From Alentia gelatinosa (taxonomy: Eukaryota > Annelida > Polychaeta > Phyllodocida > Polynoidae): a stretch of 64,000 nucleotides of DNA. The notes under the pieces were generated by a model. The model made no database searches. It worked only from the letters and a program-made list of their open reading frames with translations, and had not been told where the DNA came from. Made by a program: the position numbers and the translations under genes. How positions within the stretch are numbered: position 1 is the stretch's first letter; every line of letters starts with the position of its first letter. The stretch is from assembly GCA_950022655.1 (NCBI GenBank), contig OX465581.1, positions 104,577,125 to 104,641,124 on the forward strand, in the 5' to 3' direction. Shown here one piece after another: positions 21,284 to 31,606 of this stretch.

Positions 21284-23870
21284 CAGTGAACCTGAGACTG
21301 GTGTACTTCACACCTTTGCACCAGTCATTTACTATTTCCAGCTGGGTACAAAGTTTCACAGATTGGGGTGTTCTTCAGTCTCAGGGTAACATGGCGGATT
21401 CGATTCACATGGGAAGACTTAACAGGTACATAGTCTCACCCCTACACCCCTACACACGGAACACTTGGTACACAGGGTACACAGTCGCCGACTCAGGGTA
21501 CTTCCCTGTGTGAATAGGTGTTATTTAGGACCACTGAGACTCACAGATTGGGGAGAACGTATGAAATACATTTGTCTCACCAAAATGCCCCTCTAAATGT
21601 TAAACCTGTTTGGAGTGGGATTCACACGAAGAGACTCATGTACCTGAGACTGGTGTACTTCACACCTTTTCTCTAGTCTCAGACAATTCTCGTTTGGTAA
21701 AAAATTCTCATGGCTAAGTACTTTTATCAGTCTCAAGGAAAAATGGCGAATTTGATTCACATGGGAGGACACACCTGGTACATAATCTCAGACATAGTCA
21801 CAGTGACCACTTACCTTGGGACTCAATAACCCTTGATGTGAAGGGTGTTACAAACATGTAATTATGCTTGCTGGCCTCCTATTGGCTAGGGCAGGTACAT
21901 GGTCGCAGCAGGTCCATTTGTCTCACCAAAATGTCCCTATAGATTTTAAACCTGTTTAAAGTCAAAATCTCATGAGATTCTGTTCCTTTTTAGGGGTGAT
22001 TGTCGCCGACAATTGCGAGGGAAAAAAGTTGTCTCAGCAAAATGGAACCCTGTCATTCACACGAGGAGATTGTGTTCCAGTACCAAATCTCAACAGGATT
22101 TGTCTCAGACAAACACTTTGTGAGGTACATGGATCCCACCGTGTGAATCCCATTTTATATATTCTCTAGTCTATGATACTGGAGAGCCTATGTTATACAA
22201 AAATAGTGCGTCATCTCCTACATTACAGGTTAACGAGCGGGTCCTTTAGGGAATCATAAAGAGTATCAAAAGACACCACGCAAGCTCAGCTCCAGCTGGC
22301 ATTATGATCCTGATTGAGACTAACGAGGCTATTCTCTTGTTACTGGAATGCAAAGGCAAGGTTTGTCACATCATAATAGTATTGTATGGTAGCTTTCTTT
22401 TAAAGTTTTGAGAAGTATACCTTATCATTCGCACTGAGTGATAAACAGCTTTCATCTGACATGAGCGTAGGAAGAATGCACTGTGAAGATTGACGACGAA
22501 GTGTGCTGCATGTGCTGTATGCTGTATAAATCTTACTTGATGGGGACTATATAAAATATTTTTCTTTTGATTACCTTGATGGCATAGTGACCGTGTTCCC
22601 CAGGGATTCCTGCTTAATGGTTCTACGTTTATAGAGAGAAAAAGAGCTCATTTGTCTACCTTTCGCGAGATTATTCTTCCCTATGATTAAGCCGACACTG
22701 TAGAGCCTTTCTATGTTTGAGGCATTGGGTGAAGTCTATTATTCATGATAACAGAAAATGCATATAAAGGGTGTAATAGTGATACGTGGATAGGAAATCG
22801 CTTTTCCCTTTTAGGAAATTGAGGATATCCGCCCAGATACCCTTTGTAAATTACGCTCGTCGTTATCAACCGTCTTATTCAGTGGGACTCCGCCAAGTCT
22901 ACTTATTTCCAAAAGGCAATCCTCAAATAGGCTGCTTGTGGTGAATAATTCAATACATTTTAGGGATTTCCTTGAAATTGCAAAATAGGTAATTCTAGAA
23001 GAAGGAATCAAAATCTAGTGAGATCATCTACTTCTGGTGGAGAATTTGTCTGCGACAAGCTTACCTTTACCAATCTTCAGTCTCCGGGAAATGAAACCCC
23101 GCAATTCAGATTAGGAGATTGTGTTCCAGTACAGAATCTCAGGGTAATTTGTCTCAGAGGTACATTAATCCCATCGTGTGGATTCCGCTTGAAATTTGAA
23201 AAAGAAGATATTTTAAACACGTTAAAAATATGAAGGGGGTATTTTGGTGAGACAAAGGTACCAACTTCTTAGCTGCTGACTAAGGCCCGGCGTCCACCTA
23301 CTACGATAGAATCGTAGACCTCCCGATATGGCACCGATACAAAATGTCAAAATCGGTGCCATATCGGGAAGGTGCAAAATCGTAGACATATGTCTAGACA
23401 TGCCAATTCACCACGCGTTGTATGGGGTCTTTATCGGTGTCTAATCGCAGAAACGTGGTCAACTGCCCCGATATCAGGTAACCTTCCGACGCGATTTTGA
23501 TTTTTTATCGGGAGGTGCATCGTAGACCATATCGGGGCCATATCGTAGTAGGTGGACGCCGGGCCTAAGTACCCAGCCTAGGCAATTGTAAGCCAGCAAA
23601 TAGGACCACATTTTTCACGCTGCTCATCTCAAGGGCACCTGAGTCCCGGGTGAGTGTGCACGGGGACTTTGTCTGAGACTGTGTACCAGGTGTGTCCTTC
23701 CATATGAATCCAATCGACCATTTTTTTCTTAGATTTGCAGAAGATAAAAATGGCACCCTAGCCTGCTATGAGATCGTTGTACCAAGAGAGAATAGCCTGA
23801 GACTGGGGGAAAGGTGTAAAGGTCATCCATCTCAAGGAAAATAAGTCTATATTTGTGAATCCCAAGGTTT
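21284..23870. mobile_element. Large decayed inverted-repeat (foldback-like) element
   Basis: The left arm (about 21284-22170) contains a tandem pair of ~360-bp units, each beginning CCTGAGACTGGTGTACTTCA (near 21286 and 21643) and later carrying TTGTCTCACCAAAATG. The right arm (about 22990-23870) holds related sequence in inverse orientation: for example, the block at 23670-23720 is the approximate complement of 21740-21790. Motifs GAGATTGTGTTCCAGTA and GTCTCAG recur near 22067-22110 and 23116-23157. No transposase. The MITE copy at 23284-23565 sits inside the right arm and is therefore younger. Boundaries are approximate. Confidence 0.5.
23284..23565 (-). mobile_element. PIF/Harbinger-type MITE, copy 2 (282 bp)
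   Basis: Same length and termini as copy 1 but inverted, with TAA target duplications at 23281-23283 and 23566-23568. Sequence similarity to copy 1 is high throughout. An internal sub-palindrome spans about 23310-23370. Confidence 0.85.
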
Positions 23871-24006
23871 GATCATGAGGGTAATGAAGCGCTTTTAACA
23901 GAACCACCACTGCATTTTCTCATTCACCCACATCATTAATCCATATTTCAGTTTTATTCCATTTTCTTACATTTCTGTCTATCATTAAACACACATATTT
24001 GATATC

Positions 24007-24402
24007 ATGTATAACATTCAATTATATAAAAAAAAACTGTCGTACTTAATATTTATCAAATATATATATATATATATATATTTTATATTGTTTATTGGAC
24101 ACAATTCAACATACAACGTTGGTTTTCAATCGCGACCACCTCTATGTCAGAACGATTTTCTAAGTCTTCCACAGTTTCTCAATCATGAGATTGCTATATA
24201 TATACAAGTAGATGAGATGGATGTAACATATGATAATAAGTGGGTTATACATGGTGATAATAATAATAACGTAACATTGACAATATACAAACTGATAAAT
24301 TTTGTCAATCCAAAATCAAATCTTCACATATTGTACAAATGGAGTGGCATTAGGAATGAAGGATGCCTCTGCAGTATCTACTTACTTCAGGGTCAATTAT
24401 AA
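24007..24402 (+). pseudogene. ORF fragment inside the putative retroposed transcript
   Basis: 131 codons. The first ~35 residues are repeat-derived (IYIYIY). The remainder (from NSTYNVGFQSRPPLC) looks protein-like, with segments such as DNKWVIHGDNNNNVTLTIYK and NLHILYKWSGIRNEGC, ending at TAA at 24402. About 400 bp of untranslated sequence follow before the AATAAA and A tail. I do not recognise the family. It may be the C-terminal part of a retrocopied host gene or of a LINE ORF, or chance. Confidence 0.25.
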
Positions 24403-24836
24403 ATGTTTACATGCTCTGTGACCGAATTACTCGGATTGTATGTCATGGACGTGATATGAGCCATATATTATATAACTACAATGGTCGATACTGCTAATCT
24501 GTTTCATGTGTTAAAACTATGTACTGTTTGTCCCTATGTCTAGTCCTAAAACGAAGTTTACCATGTTTTTCTGAAGCTGGTCCTCCATAAAGACCCAGTA
24601 GTTAAGTACCCGGTGTGTTTACATAGATCTGGAGTGGAACCCCTTCTAAACATATTGAATGGAATGTGATTTTGTATGGTAGTACTCCCCGACAAGATCG
24701 TTTTTCTTACTATGTATGTACATGCTGGTAACTCTAGTTTGTTATGTATTTGTGACGACTGAGATTGAAAATCATTTACTTGTATATGAATCTTGCCTCG
24801 TCAATAAAAACTTTTCCAAAAAAAAAAAAAAAAAAA
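24014..24836 (+). mobile_element. Putative retroposed transcript 3' end with poly(A) tail
   Basis: AATAAA near 24804 lies about 12 bp before an A20+ tract ending at 24836. The 7-bp ATGTATA occurs immediately before the segment (24007-24013) and immediately after the A tract (24837-24843), consistent with a short target duplication from L1-type retroposition. No introns are apparent. The upstream part holds a 131-codon ORF and a (TA)n run at 24059-24082. The duplication is short and A/T-rich, so chance is possible; a LINE 3' end is an alternative. Confidence 0.4.
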
Positions 24837-24843
24837 TGTATAT

Positions 24844-26450
24844 CCTGAAGTTTTAATATGAATAATGGCCGTCACGATAGGTATATTTTGGAATACAAAA
24901 TTATGAGAGTCCAATAAATTCACGCAATCTAGATATCAAATTTATAGTGAATACTTGCATGGTCCCCTCTCCTGGAAGGTGGCAAATCCTATTTATTTTA
25001 CTATGATTTTCCCCGAGACTTGGAAAATGGTAGTGCCCGAGGCCGAATTCCACTCATCGTTCATTCTTTCCGTATTGCATTAGAGTCAGATGTGCCTGCG
25101 TAGTAGCACGCTGAGAAATAGTGTGCTGATTTGCAGCGACATGTTACTACATTGCTTTGGTACGGAAGTGAACAATGAAGTTACAAGGATTGAATATCAC
25201 TCACGGAGGACTCACTAGCTGCTGGAATGAAAAGCCAAATTCAAAAGAGATCAGTGATAATTGAATCAGCGGGTTTTATTAGACTTCAGTTTCACAAATT
25301 GTAAATTAAATTACCTTCAGTAAATCCGATCAAGGCAGCACATACGATGTTTCTTTAACAAAGACATCTGTCAGTCTAAGCCCACATCCGGAAGAAGACA
25401 AATTAAATGCTGGTTTTAGAGATACTTCTGGATTCGTGAACAAGGTATTTTCTTCCCTCCAACGACACCTATGGCATGTACCCATCAAATATCCAACAAA
25501 TTACCACTCCGACTCTTAATCCATATGCATGAGAATATGCCAAATCCTTACCTCAGCCCTACCTCCATCTTAACCCTTCTGTTCTCCGTATTCTGAGCAC
25601 TCAACATTTTCTGGACATGGTTTTCCTGAACGGTTCAGATGGCATTCTATCCTCAGGTACGTTTGAAATTCATTCTGATAATGCGTTTCCGGCAGGAATA
25701 ACGTGTCTTTATTGGTATACATTCACATATAGTGTACATGTCAGTTTAGCATATATAAACAGACTATATTCTATGGCGCCTGGCTTGCATAGTAAAACAA
25801 AGGGTGATCAACTATGTAGACTGGGACAAATGTATAATATTTGGACACCACTTACGACTTGTGTAATGGTAAATTTACATATAAATACTGTTGTGTCATC
25901 TCTTATCTATGGTTTATGTTACGCCAAGAGACAGACGCAGGGAGCTGACTGAGGCCTACATTTATATCTAGTGGGGTAAATATACTCATATATGATTTTC
26001 TACCGAGTATATCCTCACTTACCTTATGATAAGCCTATCACCATTATTATTATATATATAAGTATACACTTAGCATGCAATTCTAGTTGATCGAGGATCT
26101 TTTGAGAAATGAAAGAATCTCCAAAGTACCTTCGCCTGTCCATGTCTGGTTATGCATTGGTGTGGGGTTTGCCAGAAATTAGATAATAGAGCCTGCTGTA
26201 TGGTAGTATCAGGCCAGGCTGTGGATGCAGCGTAAAATCATCTACATATATATATCACTTAGTTGACATCTCTCTTTATATAAATATTCAACAAATAACG
26301 AAAGTGGTACTGTCCCTGGACAGTTTTGTAATAAGTCCGGACATCATACACCCATTTCCCTCCATTAACAATACAAAGGGGACAGGAAATATGTAGCGGT
26401 GCCATTTCAGTTGACGTTTACACGTGTGAATATCGTGTTTCCGGTTTGTA
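24844..26450. other. Intergenic, nothing recognised
   Basis: A+T-rich; includes a 111-codon plus-strand ORF (25617-25952) with no recognised motif. Confidence 0.4.
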
Positions 26451-27240
26451 GGGAGCATGCTGGGGCAGGAGAGGGCCGCTGGGTTAGTTTATTGAGAGAG
26501 GAGGGAGGGCTATGCTGACGGGAATGCATGCTGCAGTATGATGTACTGCAGATGGGGGCCATTGCCTAGGGCGTTCCGCTCCCCCACTCAGATATCATTA
26601 TGTGCACTCCCAATGGCCTCAGACTCATCCTGACATTAATGCAATATGCCCGAGCAGGAGAGGTCCATGTTGGGGTTATGGACGGAGGTGAAGGGTCGGA
26701 TGAGTGAGAGCGCCCGCGGTGGAAACCGTGGCTGCACCGGCTGATGGTCGGTGATTGTGCGGCAAGTCCGGTCAGGCGACCCCGGATGAACCCTGGAGCG
26801 GGGAGCAGAGGCGAGTGTGGGGCCGTAGAGGCTGGGGGCCCTCTCTGAACACAGCCCCCCACTACTCCTCCCTGAAGCGAGCACTCCCTAATCACTGCTC
26901 GCAGGAGCCCCACGCTCACAGCCCATTCCGCAACGCCTCCCCCGCCATCCCCACAAGCCTCCACCTCCAGCGCGAACTGGGTCCCCTCCACCCCTCCTAT
27001 TGCCCCTAAATCAGTCGCGCCCTTTTCCGATCAGCGCCGGCTCCGGGACGTCGGTTCCGAACCGATTCTAAAGGGAAATCGAACCGGAAGTGTACTACAA
27101 GAGTGTGGATTGATTGGGGGCCACTAGATGGCGGCAAATGAAGGCGGCGTGCCGGGCGCTGATTGGTGCACTGCTGGTGTTGGCTGGTTCCCGCAGTCTC
27201 TCATCAGGATAAAAGGGGACCTTAATAGACTCTGCAGAAG
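26451..27240 (+). promoter_or_regulatory. GC/CpG-rich promoter-like block
   Basis: A marked G+C rise with many CpG between about 26450 and 27110, followed by an ETS-type CCGGAAGT (27084-27091), a perfect CTCF-type core (27121-27134) and a TATA-like ATAAAAGG (27209-27216). This would place initiation near 27240. ORFs across it on both strands look like GC-composition artefacts. Confidence 0.35.
27121..27134 (+). promoter_or_regulatory. CTCF-type core motif
   Basis: CCACTAGATGGCGG fits the vertebrate/fly CTCF core consensus CCASYAGRKGGCRS at all 14 positions. It may be a chromatin boundary or promoter-proximal site; binding is inferred only. Confidence 0.4.
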
Positions 27241-27263
27241 CTTCCTGCGTCGATGGAGCAGAA

Positions 27264-27512
27264 ATGACCGGGCTAATCTCAGCAGTCAACTCAAAAAGGT
27301 GGCGACCGCCGACCGTCTGCAAAATGGCCAACTGGGCTTCACCAAATGGTCACCGACAGATGTATTATGTGTGTCCAGAGGGGATTTACAGTCACCTCAC
27401 CGTTTCTATATACGGGGACAGAAATGTGCCTCTTTATAAGGAGCTTTCAATAGCAATCAAAGAGAAACGTAGGCTTCGCTTTGTAGGTGTCCCAGAACTA
27501 GTTTCTAAATAG
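27264..27512 (+). CDS. Candidate short ORF downstream of a TATA-like element
   Basis: 82 codons (MTGLISAVNSKRWRPPTVCK...) starting about 48 bp after ATAAAAGG. The middle (RQMYYVCPEGIYSHLTVSIY) looks protein-like and the C-terminus is basic. A splice-donor-like CCG|GTAAGA at 27531 follows the stop, so the region could instead be a non-coding first exon. An upstream out-of-frame ATG at 27254 makes a 4-codon ORF. Family not recognised. Confidence 0.2.
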   Translation: MTGLISAVNSKRWRPPTVCKMANWASPNGHRQMYYVCPEGIYSHLTVSIYGDRNVPLYKELSIAIKEKRRLRFVGVPELVSK

Positions 27513-27565
27513 CAGCCACTGCACATCCGGTAAGAATACAGCCAAGCCTATGCGACATGGGAGAC

Positions 27566-27700
27566 GTCTCTCTCTCGGTCTCTCTCACTCTCTCTCTCTG
27601 TCTCTCTCTGTGTGTGTCTCTCTCTCCCTCTCTCTCTGTCTCTCTCTCTGTCTCTCTCTCTGTGTCTCTCTGTCTCCCTCTCTTCTCTCAGTCTGTCTGT
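27566..27700 (+). repeat. (TC)n-rich microsatellite
   Basis: About 135 bp of CT dinucleotides with interspersed TGTG and CCCT. The minus-strand RERDRER ORF is a by-product. Confidence 0.9.
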
Positions 27701-28985
27701 GTTTCCATCTGAAATCAGCCTGGATATAACCATCAACACACTATTTTGGTGTAGGATATTTCAAATATAGCCATAGGAGAAGACTAAGAGAGCGTCATGA
27801 GAATGATATAGGAATATTAAGTTTGCAGCTGGCGGGATATATATTTTAACTTCAGTTCTGTTTTTATTGAATTCTAATTCTTTAAAATGATATAACAGCG
27901 GAACTTATAGGATCGTATAGGTATTATTGTAAATACCTACTAGTCCCAAGGTGATAGGTAACCCTAAACACTAATTTGGAAACAAATACTTCTGTTTACA
28001 TTAAATATTCTTTCAGATAAGTGTTCGGAGATATTTGGATTTCTTACAATGATTTGCCAATGCACTGGTCAAATACAAGGGATCTGAACAATGAAGATAT
28101 GAACTTATGAAAATAATGACTGACGATATCTTGAGTCATATGACCAACAAAACAATATGAGGGTACATAACCCATTGTCTGAAGACTGAGCAGAGAGAAC
28201 AATATATATGCTTTATTCTCTTATGTTTTTCTATCCACCTTGTGATGTGATGTATTGTTCTATGCACCTATTCGACTAGTATATGGAAGAACGCCCGCAA
28301 AAGGCGAATGTACAATGTCAAAACTTGAATAAAAAAACCAAAAGAAACCCCAAAAAACAAAGGCAGTACTTCTAATGGTGTTTTACTTTCCAAGTACCTC
28401 TAAGACTAAAATCTCGGTTAAGACTTGCCTAGATATGGAGTCTGGAGAGGAGAAAGCTGGGTTCCGATCGTGACCAAATATGCTGCATTGAATATATTGT
28501 TTAATATAGACCCAGCCAAAAACATATCCGCCTAGCATTGACTTTGATTTATTCAAGTCCATATATATATATATAGACTATGACGAGACGTTTTGTCTGG
28601 GTTAAAAAAATCCCTTTTATGGTAGAGGAAAAAATAAAGTTGCCCCACACCCCAAAAAAATTGAAAATCCACCATATCTATATTCATACTCGATACATTC
28701 GTAGATTCACTGCTTTCGGAGCTGTTGTTGTTCTTCTTTTCATGTTGTATTTCATCTTAATAGAACTTGATACCTTTTAGTCTTGAGAGTAGGTTATATT
28801 ACATCGGTAACCGAAAACATCAGAGGACATTTCACTTAATTCTCTCCCACTATAATTTATGTCTTGCAGAACATTGAGGGCATACATTTGCACATGTGTA
28901 GGTTCGGGAACATACCCTGGATGTATGCATGCTTTAATCAATTTCTCTTTAACGATGATCTTACTTTTCTATACTTAGGTCCAGA
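27701..28985. other. Intergenic, nothing recognised
   Basis: A+T-rich with a TA run near 28561-28576. The 66-codon plus-strand ORF at 28580 has a basic, then hydrophobic, composition but no support. Confidence 0.4.
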
Positions 28986-28999
28986 GGTTTGCTTTATCT

Positions 29000-29060
29000 C
29001 CACCAGGGGCCGCGCTCAACATGACTGTCACGTGATCAGTAATCGCGATCTGATTAATCT
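29000..29060. promoter_or_regulatory. Putative regulatory cluster (CTCF-like, E-box, homeodomain sites)
   Basis: CCACCAGGGGCCGC (29000-29013) matches the CTCF core with one mismatch. GTCACGTGATC (about 29028) is an E-box. The GATTAATC-type inverted TAAT pair near 29052 suits homeodomain factors. Function is inferred from motifs alone. Confidence 0.3.
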
Positions 29061-30229
29061 GAGAAAAAAAAGCCGACACGGCCACCCATCGATCTGCCGC
29101 TTCGTATTTCTTGTTTTATCGCCCAAATCATCACGCCTGTGACTGTTAAGTTGCTCCTGTGAGATGCGTGACTGAACACTGACCGCCGGCTGCAGTAGAC
29201 ATGCACGAGCCCTCCTACCAACTTTTACTAGTCGTCATCAATGCTGAATACGAGCGAAAAGGTAATTAAACACGAATTTTCTTAATTTCCTTTATTTCCA
29301 ATGACGGTCAGCATGATTGTGTATATGGATAATACTTATGGCAACAGATATATGTATTCATATGAAACATGCCTTGGTCAATTTTATTTTCTGGGGGGCT
29401 TCCCGAAGCTGTGTACGCTTACAAGGTTGGCATGAAATATTGTCTCTGTTACCGCCAATGTTCATTGAGCGGTCATTAATTCTATCAAGCTGGATATCAG
29501 CAGCGATAACGGTGGATGATGGCATAATACGGAGGCCCACAGTGGGTGTTCGCGGGGCCTGGGTCTCTGAAAAGGCGGGATAAGTAGATTCTCTGCTGGC
29601 CATATTACAAGGAGGTAAATGCATAAAAGAACCCCGTGGGATTACAGTTTGGTGTTGCAGAGGCCTAGTTTTCTGAGCATCTACCTTTGTCAGAATGTCG
29701 GCATGCTGATTATCATATTCCTGTAAATGGAAAGGGAAGATCTATGGTTGGAAATAAGACTAACGCCTCTGCTGATAAAATAAGATTAATACTATGGCGC
29801 AACACCGTCGAATAAATGATAGCAATTATCTTAAATGTAGAATTTCACTATTTTCCACTTGATCTCCTTTACACATGAATATTCATTTTCTGTTGATTCT
29901 AACCATCAAATGTTGTTCATCACTGTTTTCATTTGTCCTACATCCAGTTGGACTTTCTTATCGGTTCTTTTCTTAACTGTATCTGATATCAATCCTTATG
30001 TTTTACAATCATTTGAACATCTTCGTCCTTTATGTTGGACTTTTGTCTAGTGATATCTAAACATGCTTTGACTCAGGTTTCGACTACAGTGTAATCATGT
30101 GTTTAAAGTAAAGGCATTGATATATCTAGAAAACTGTATTTGTATTAATGGCAATAATGAAATCGGGGCGGATATAAGATCTGCTTTGATCTGCTTTTCC
30201 TAAAAGTACCGGGGGCGCAGTTTCAAACT
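29061..30229. other. Intergenic, nothing recognised
   Basis: Short ORFs on both strands without support. Confidence 0.4.
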
Positions 30230-31445
30230 ATTCCAACCCTTGGCTGAGGCAGACAATCGTAACAATATATCAATAGCATTATACATAGACATTCGAAAAG
30301 CGTTCGACTGCGTGGACCACAAGCTTCTTGTGTACAGACTGGCAGAGGCAGGAGTAGGCCCGCGACTACTAACATGTTTTATATCCTACTTAGAAAATAG
30401 GTGTTGTCACACCACGTATGGGGAAGTCCGATCAAAGAAGAAACCGGTATATTATGGTGTGCCTCAGAGCTTCATTTTGGGCCCCCGGTTATTTTATATA
30501 TATATGTAAACGACCTACCCGAATGCGTTAGCGATCAGTTTGTGCTGATGTGCTCTGATGACCTGGTCATTGTAACGAGCGGCAGGAATATACATGAAGT
30601 AGAATCAGAAATTCAACTGGCAGTAAACAAACAAGATAATTCGCATACAGCCAATAGACTGAGCATAAATACCCAGAAAACCAAACTAGTGTACCAGGGT
30701 GATAGAAACCAAACCAAACCAGAAAACAGAGGGAAAATAGAAATAAGAGGGGCTACTATAGAAACGTGTGAAGAGATTACTTACCTAGGGGCAGATGCCT
30801 ACGTACAGCGCTGAGGAAGGAGGCATATGAAGATGAGGGAATGATCGGTAATGAAACGTTATTATGTTGATGTGAAGTAATGGAACCGCATATCCGGCGA
30901 AGAATTCTCCTAGCAGGTATACTTAGAGGACTTCATAAGATAAAGGGTATCAAAGAAAAGGAAATTGATAAGAATGGGAATGTGATAAGGGGACAGTTAA
31001 AAAAGAACCTATTTCTACCAATGCCCCAAAAAGAGCGATTTAGGAAAAGTGCAGTATACTATGGAATAATGAATATTGGGAACTCCTTCGAGGAAATCAC
31101 ATACACAAGCTGTACACACCACTGCTACGTCTACCATACTTTGATACTATGGAATAATGCTCTGGAACAAGCTAGGCTTAAACATACAAACAGAATGCTC
31201 TAAGAAATTGTTCAAGATAAAGATAGGGGAAGTGCTATTGCATGATAATAACAACCGAAACTAGAAAAAATTGTGCGGGTTCCGCACTGAGCTGTACTAC
31301 TCACATATATATTCCGCTCTAAACTGCTCACCTGAGCAGTCGATTTTTAATCTTACTTCGATATATAATTAGTTGTTTTAATCTTAGACTTGTATACCTT
31401 GATGTGTAGGACTGGGGTTTGTCACAATGTATTATTGAATAAACC
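30230..31445 (+). pseudogene. Broken LINE (Jockey/CR1-group-like) reverse transcriptase
   Basis: A 5'-truncated non-LTR retrotransposon. The first piece (30240-30509) contains the RT motif DIRKAFDCVDHKLL and a degraded GVPQ(G)S.LGP block. A frameshift near 30480-30505 moves the frame, and YIYVNDLP then continues in the next ORF (30401-30814). There the catalytic motif reads SDD in place of the usual ADD (LMCSDDLVIV), followed by LSINTQKTKLV and an EITYLG box. A stop and a second frame change precede a third piece (30880-31203) holding the typical C-terminal KERFRKSAVYYG and a degraded WNSLP-type segment. The 3' part ends near an AATAAA at about 31438. Not functional. The clade is a guess from motifs; the 5' boundary and target duplication are not resolved. 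Confidence 0.8.
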
Positions 31446-31533
31446 CTGTTTTGGATATTTTCCGCCATACACGTCTTCGTCTCAATTATTCTATCACGTG
31501 TATTATCGTATTACTTAATGATTATTGTTGTAC

Positions 31534-31539
<6 letters not shown>

Positions 31540-31602
<63 letters not shown>
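31540..31602. repeat. (TA)n microsatellite
   Basis: About 63 bp of pure alternating A/T, shortly after the LINE remnant. Confidence 0.95.

Positions 31603-31606
<4 letters not shown>

Noticed and set aside
26566..27009. Overlapping 80-140-codon ORFs on both strands
   Set aside because: Proline/glycine/arginine-rich frames typical of GC-rich DNA; no domain or splice support.
27548..27739. RERDRERE-type minus-strand ORF
   Set aside because: Translation of the TC microsatellite.
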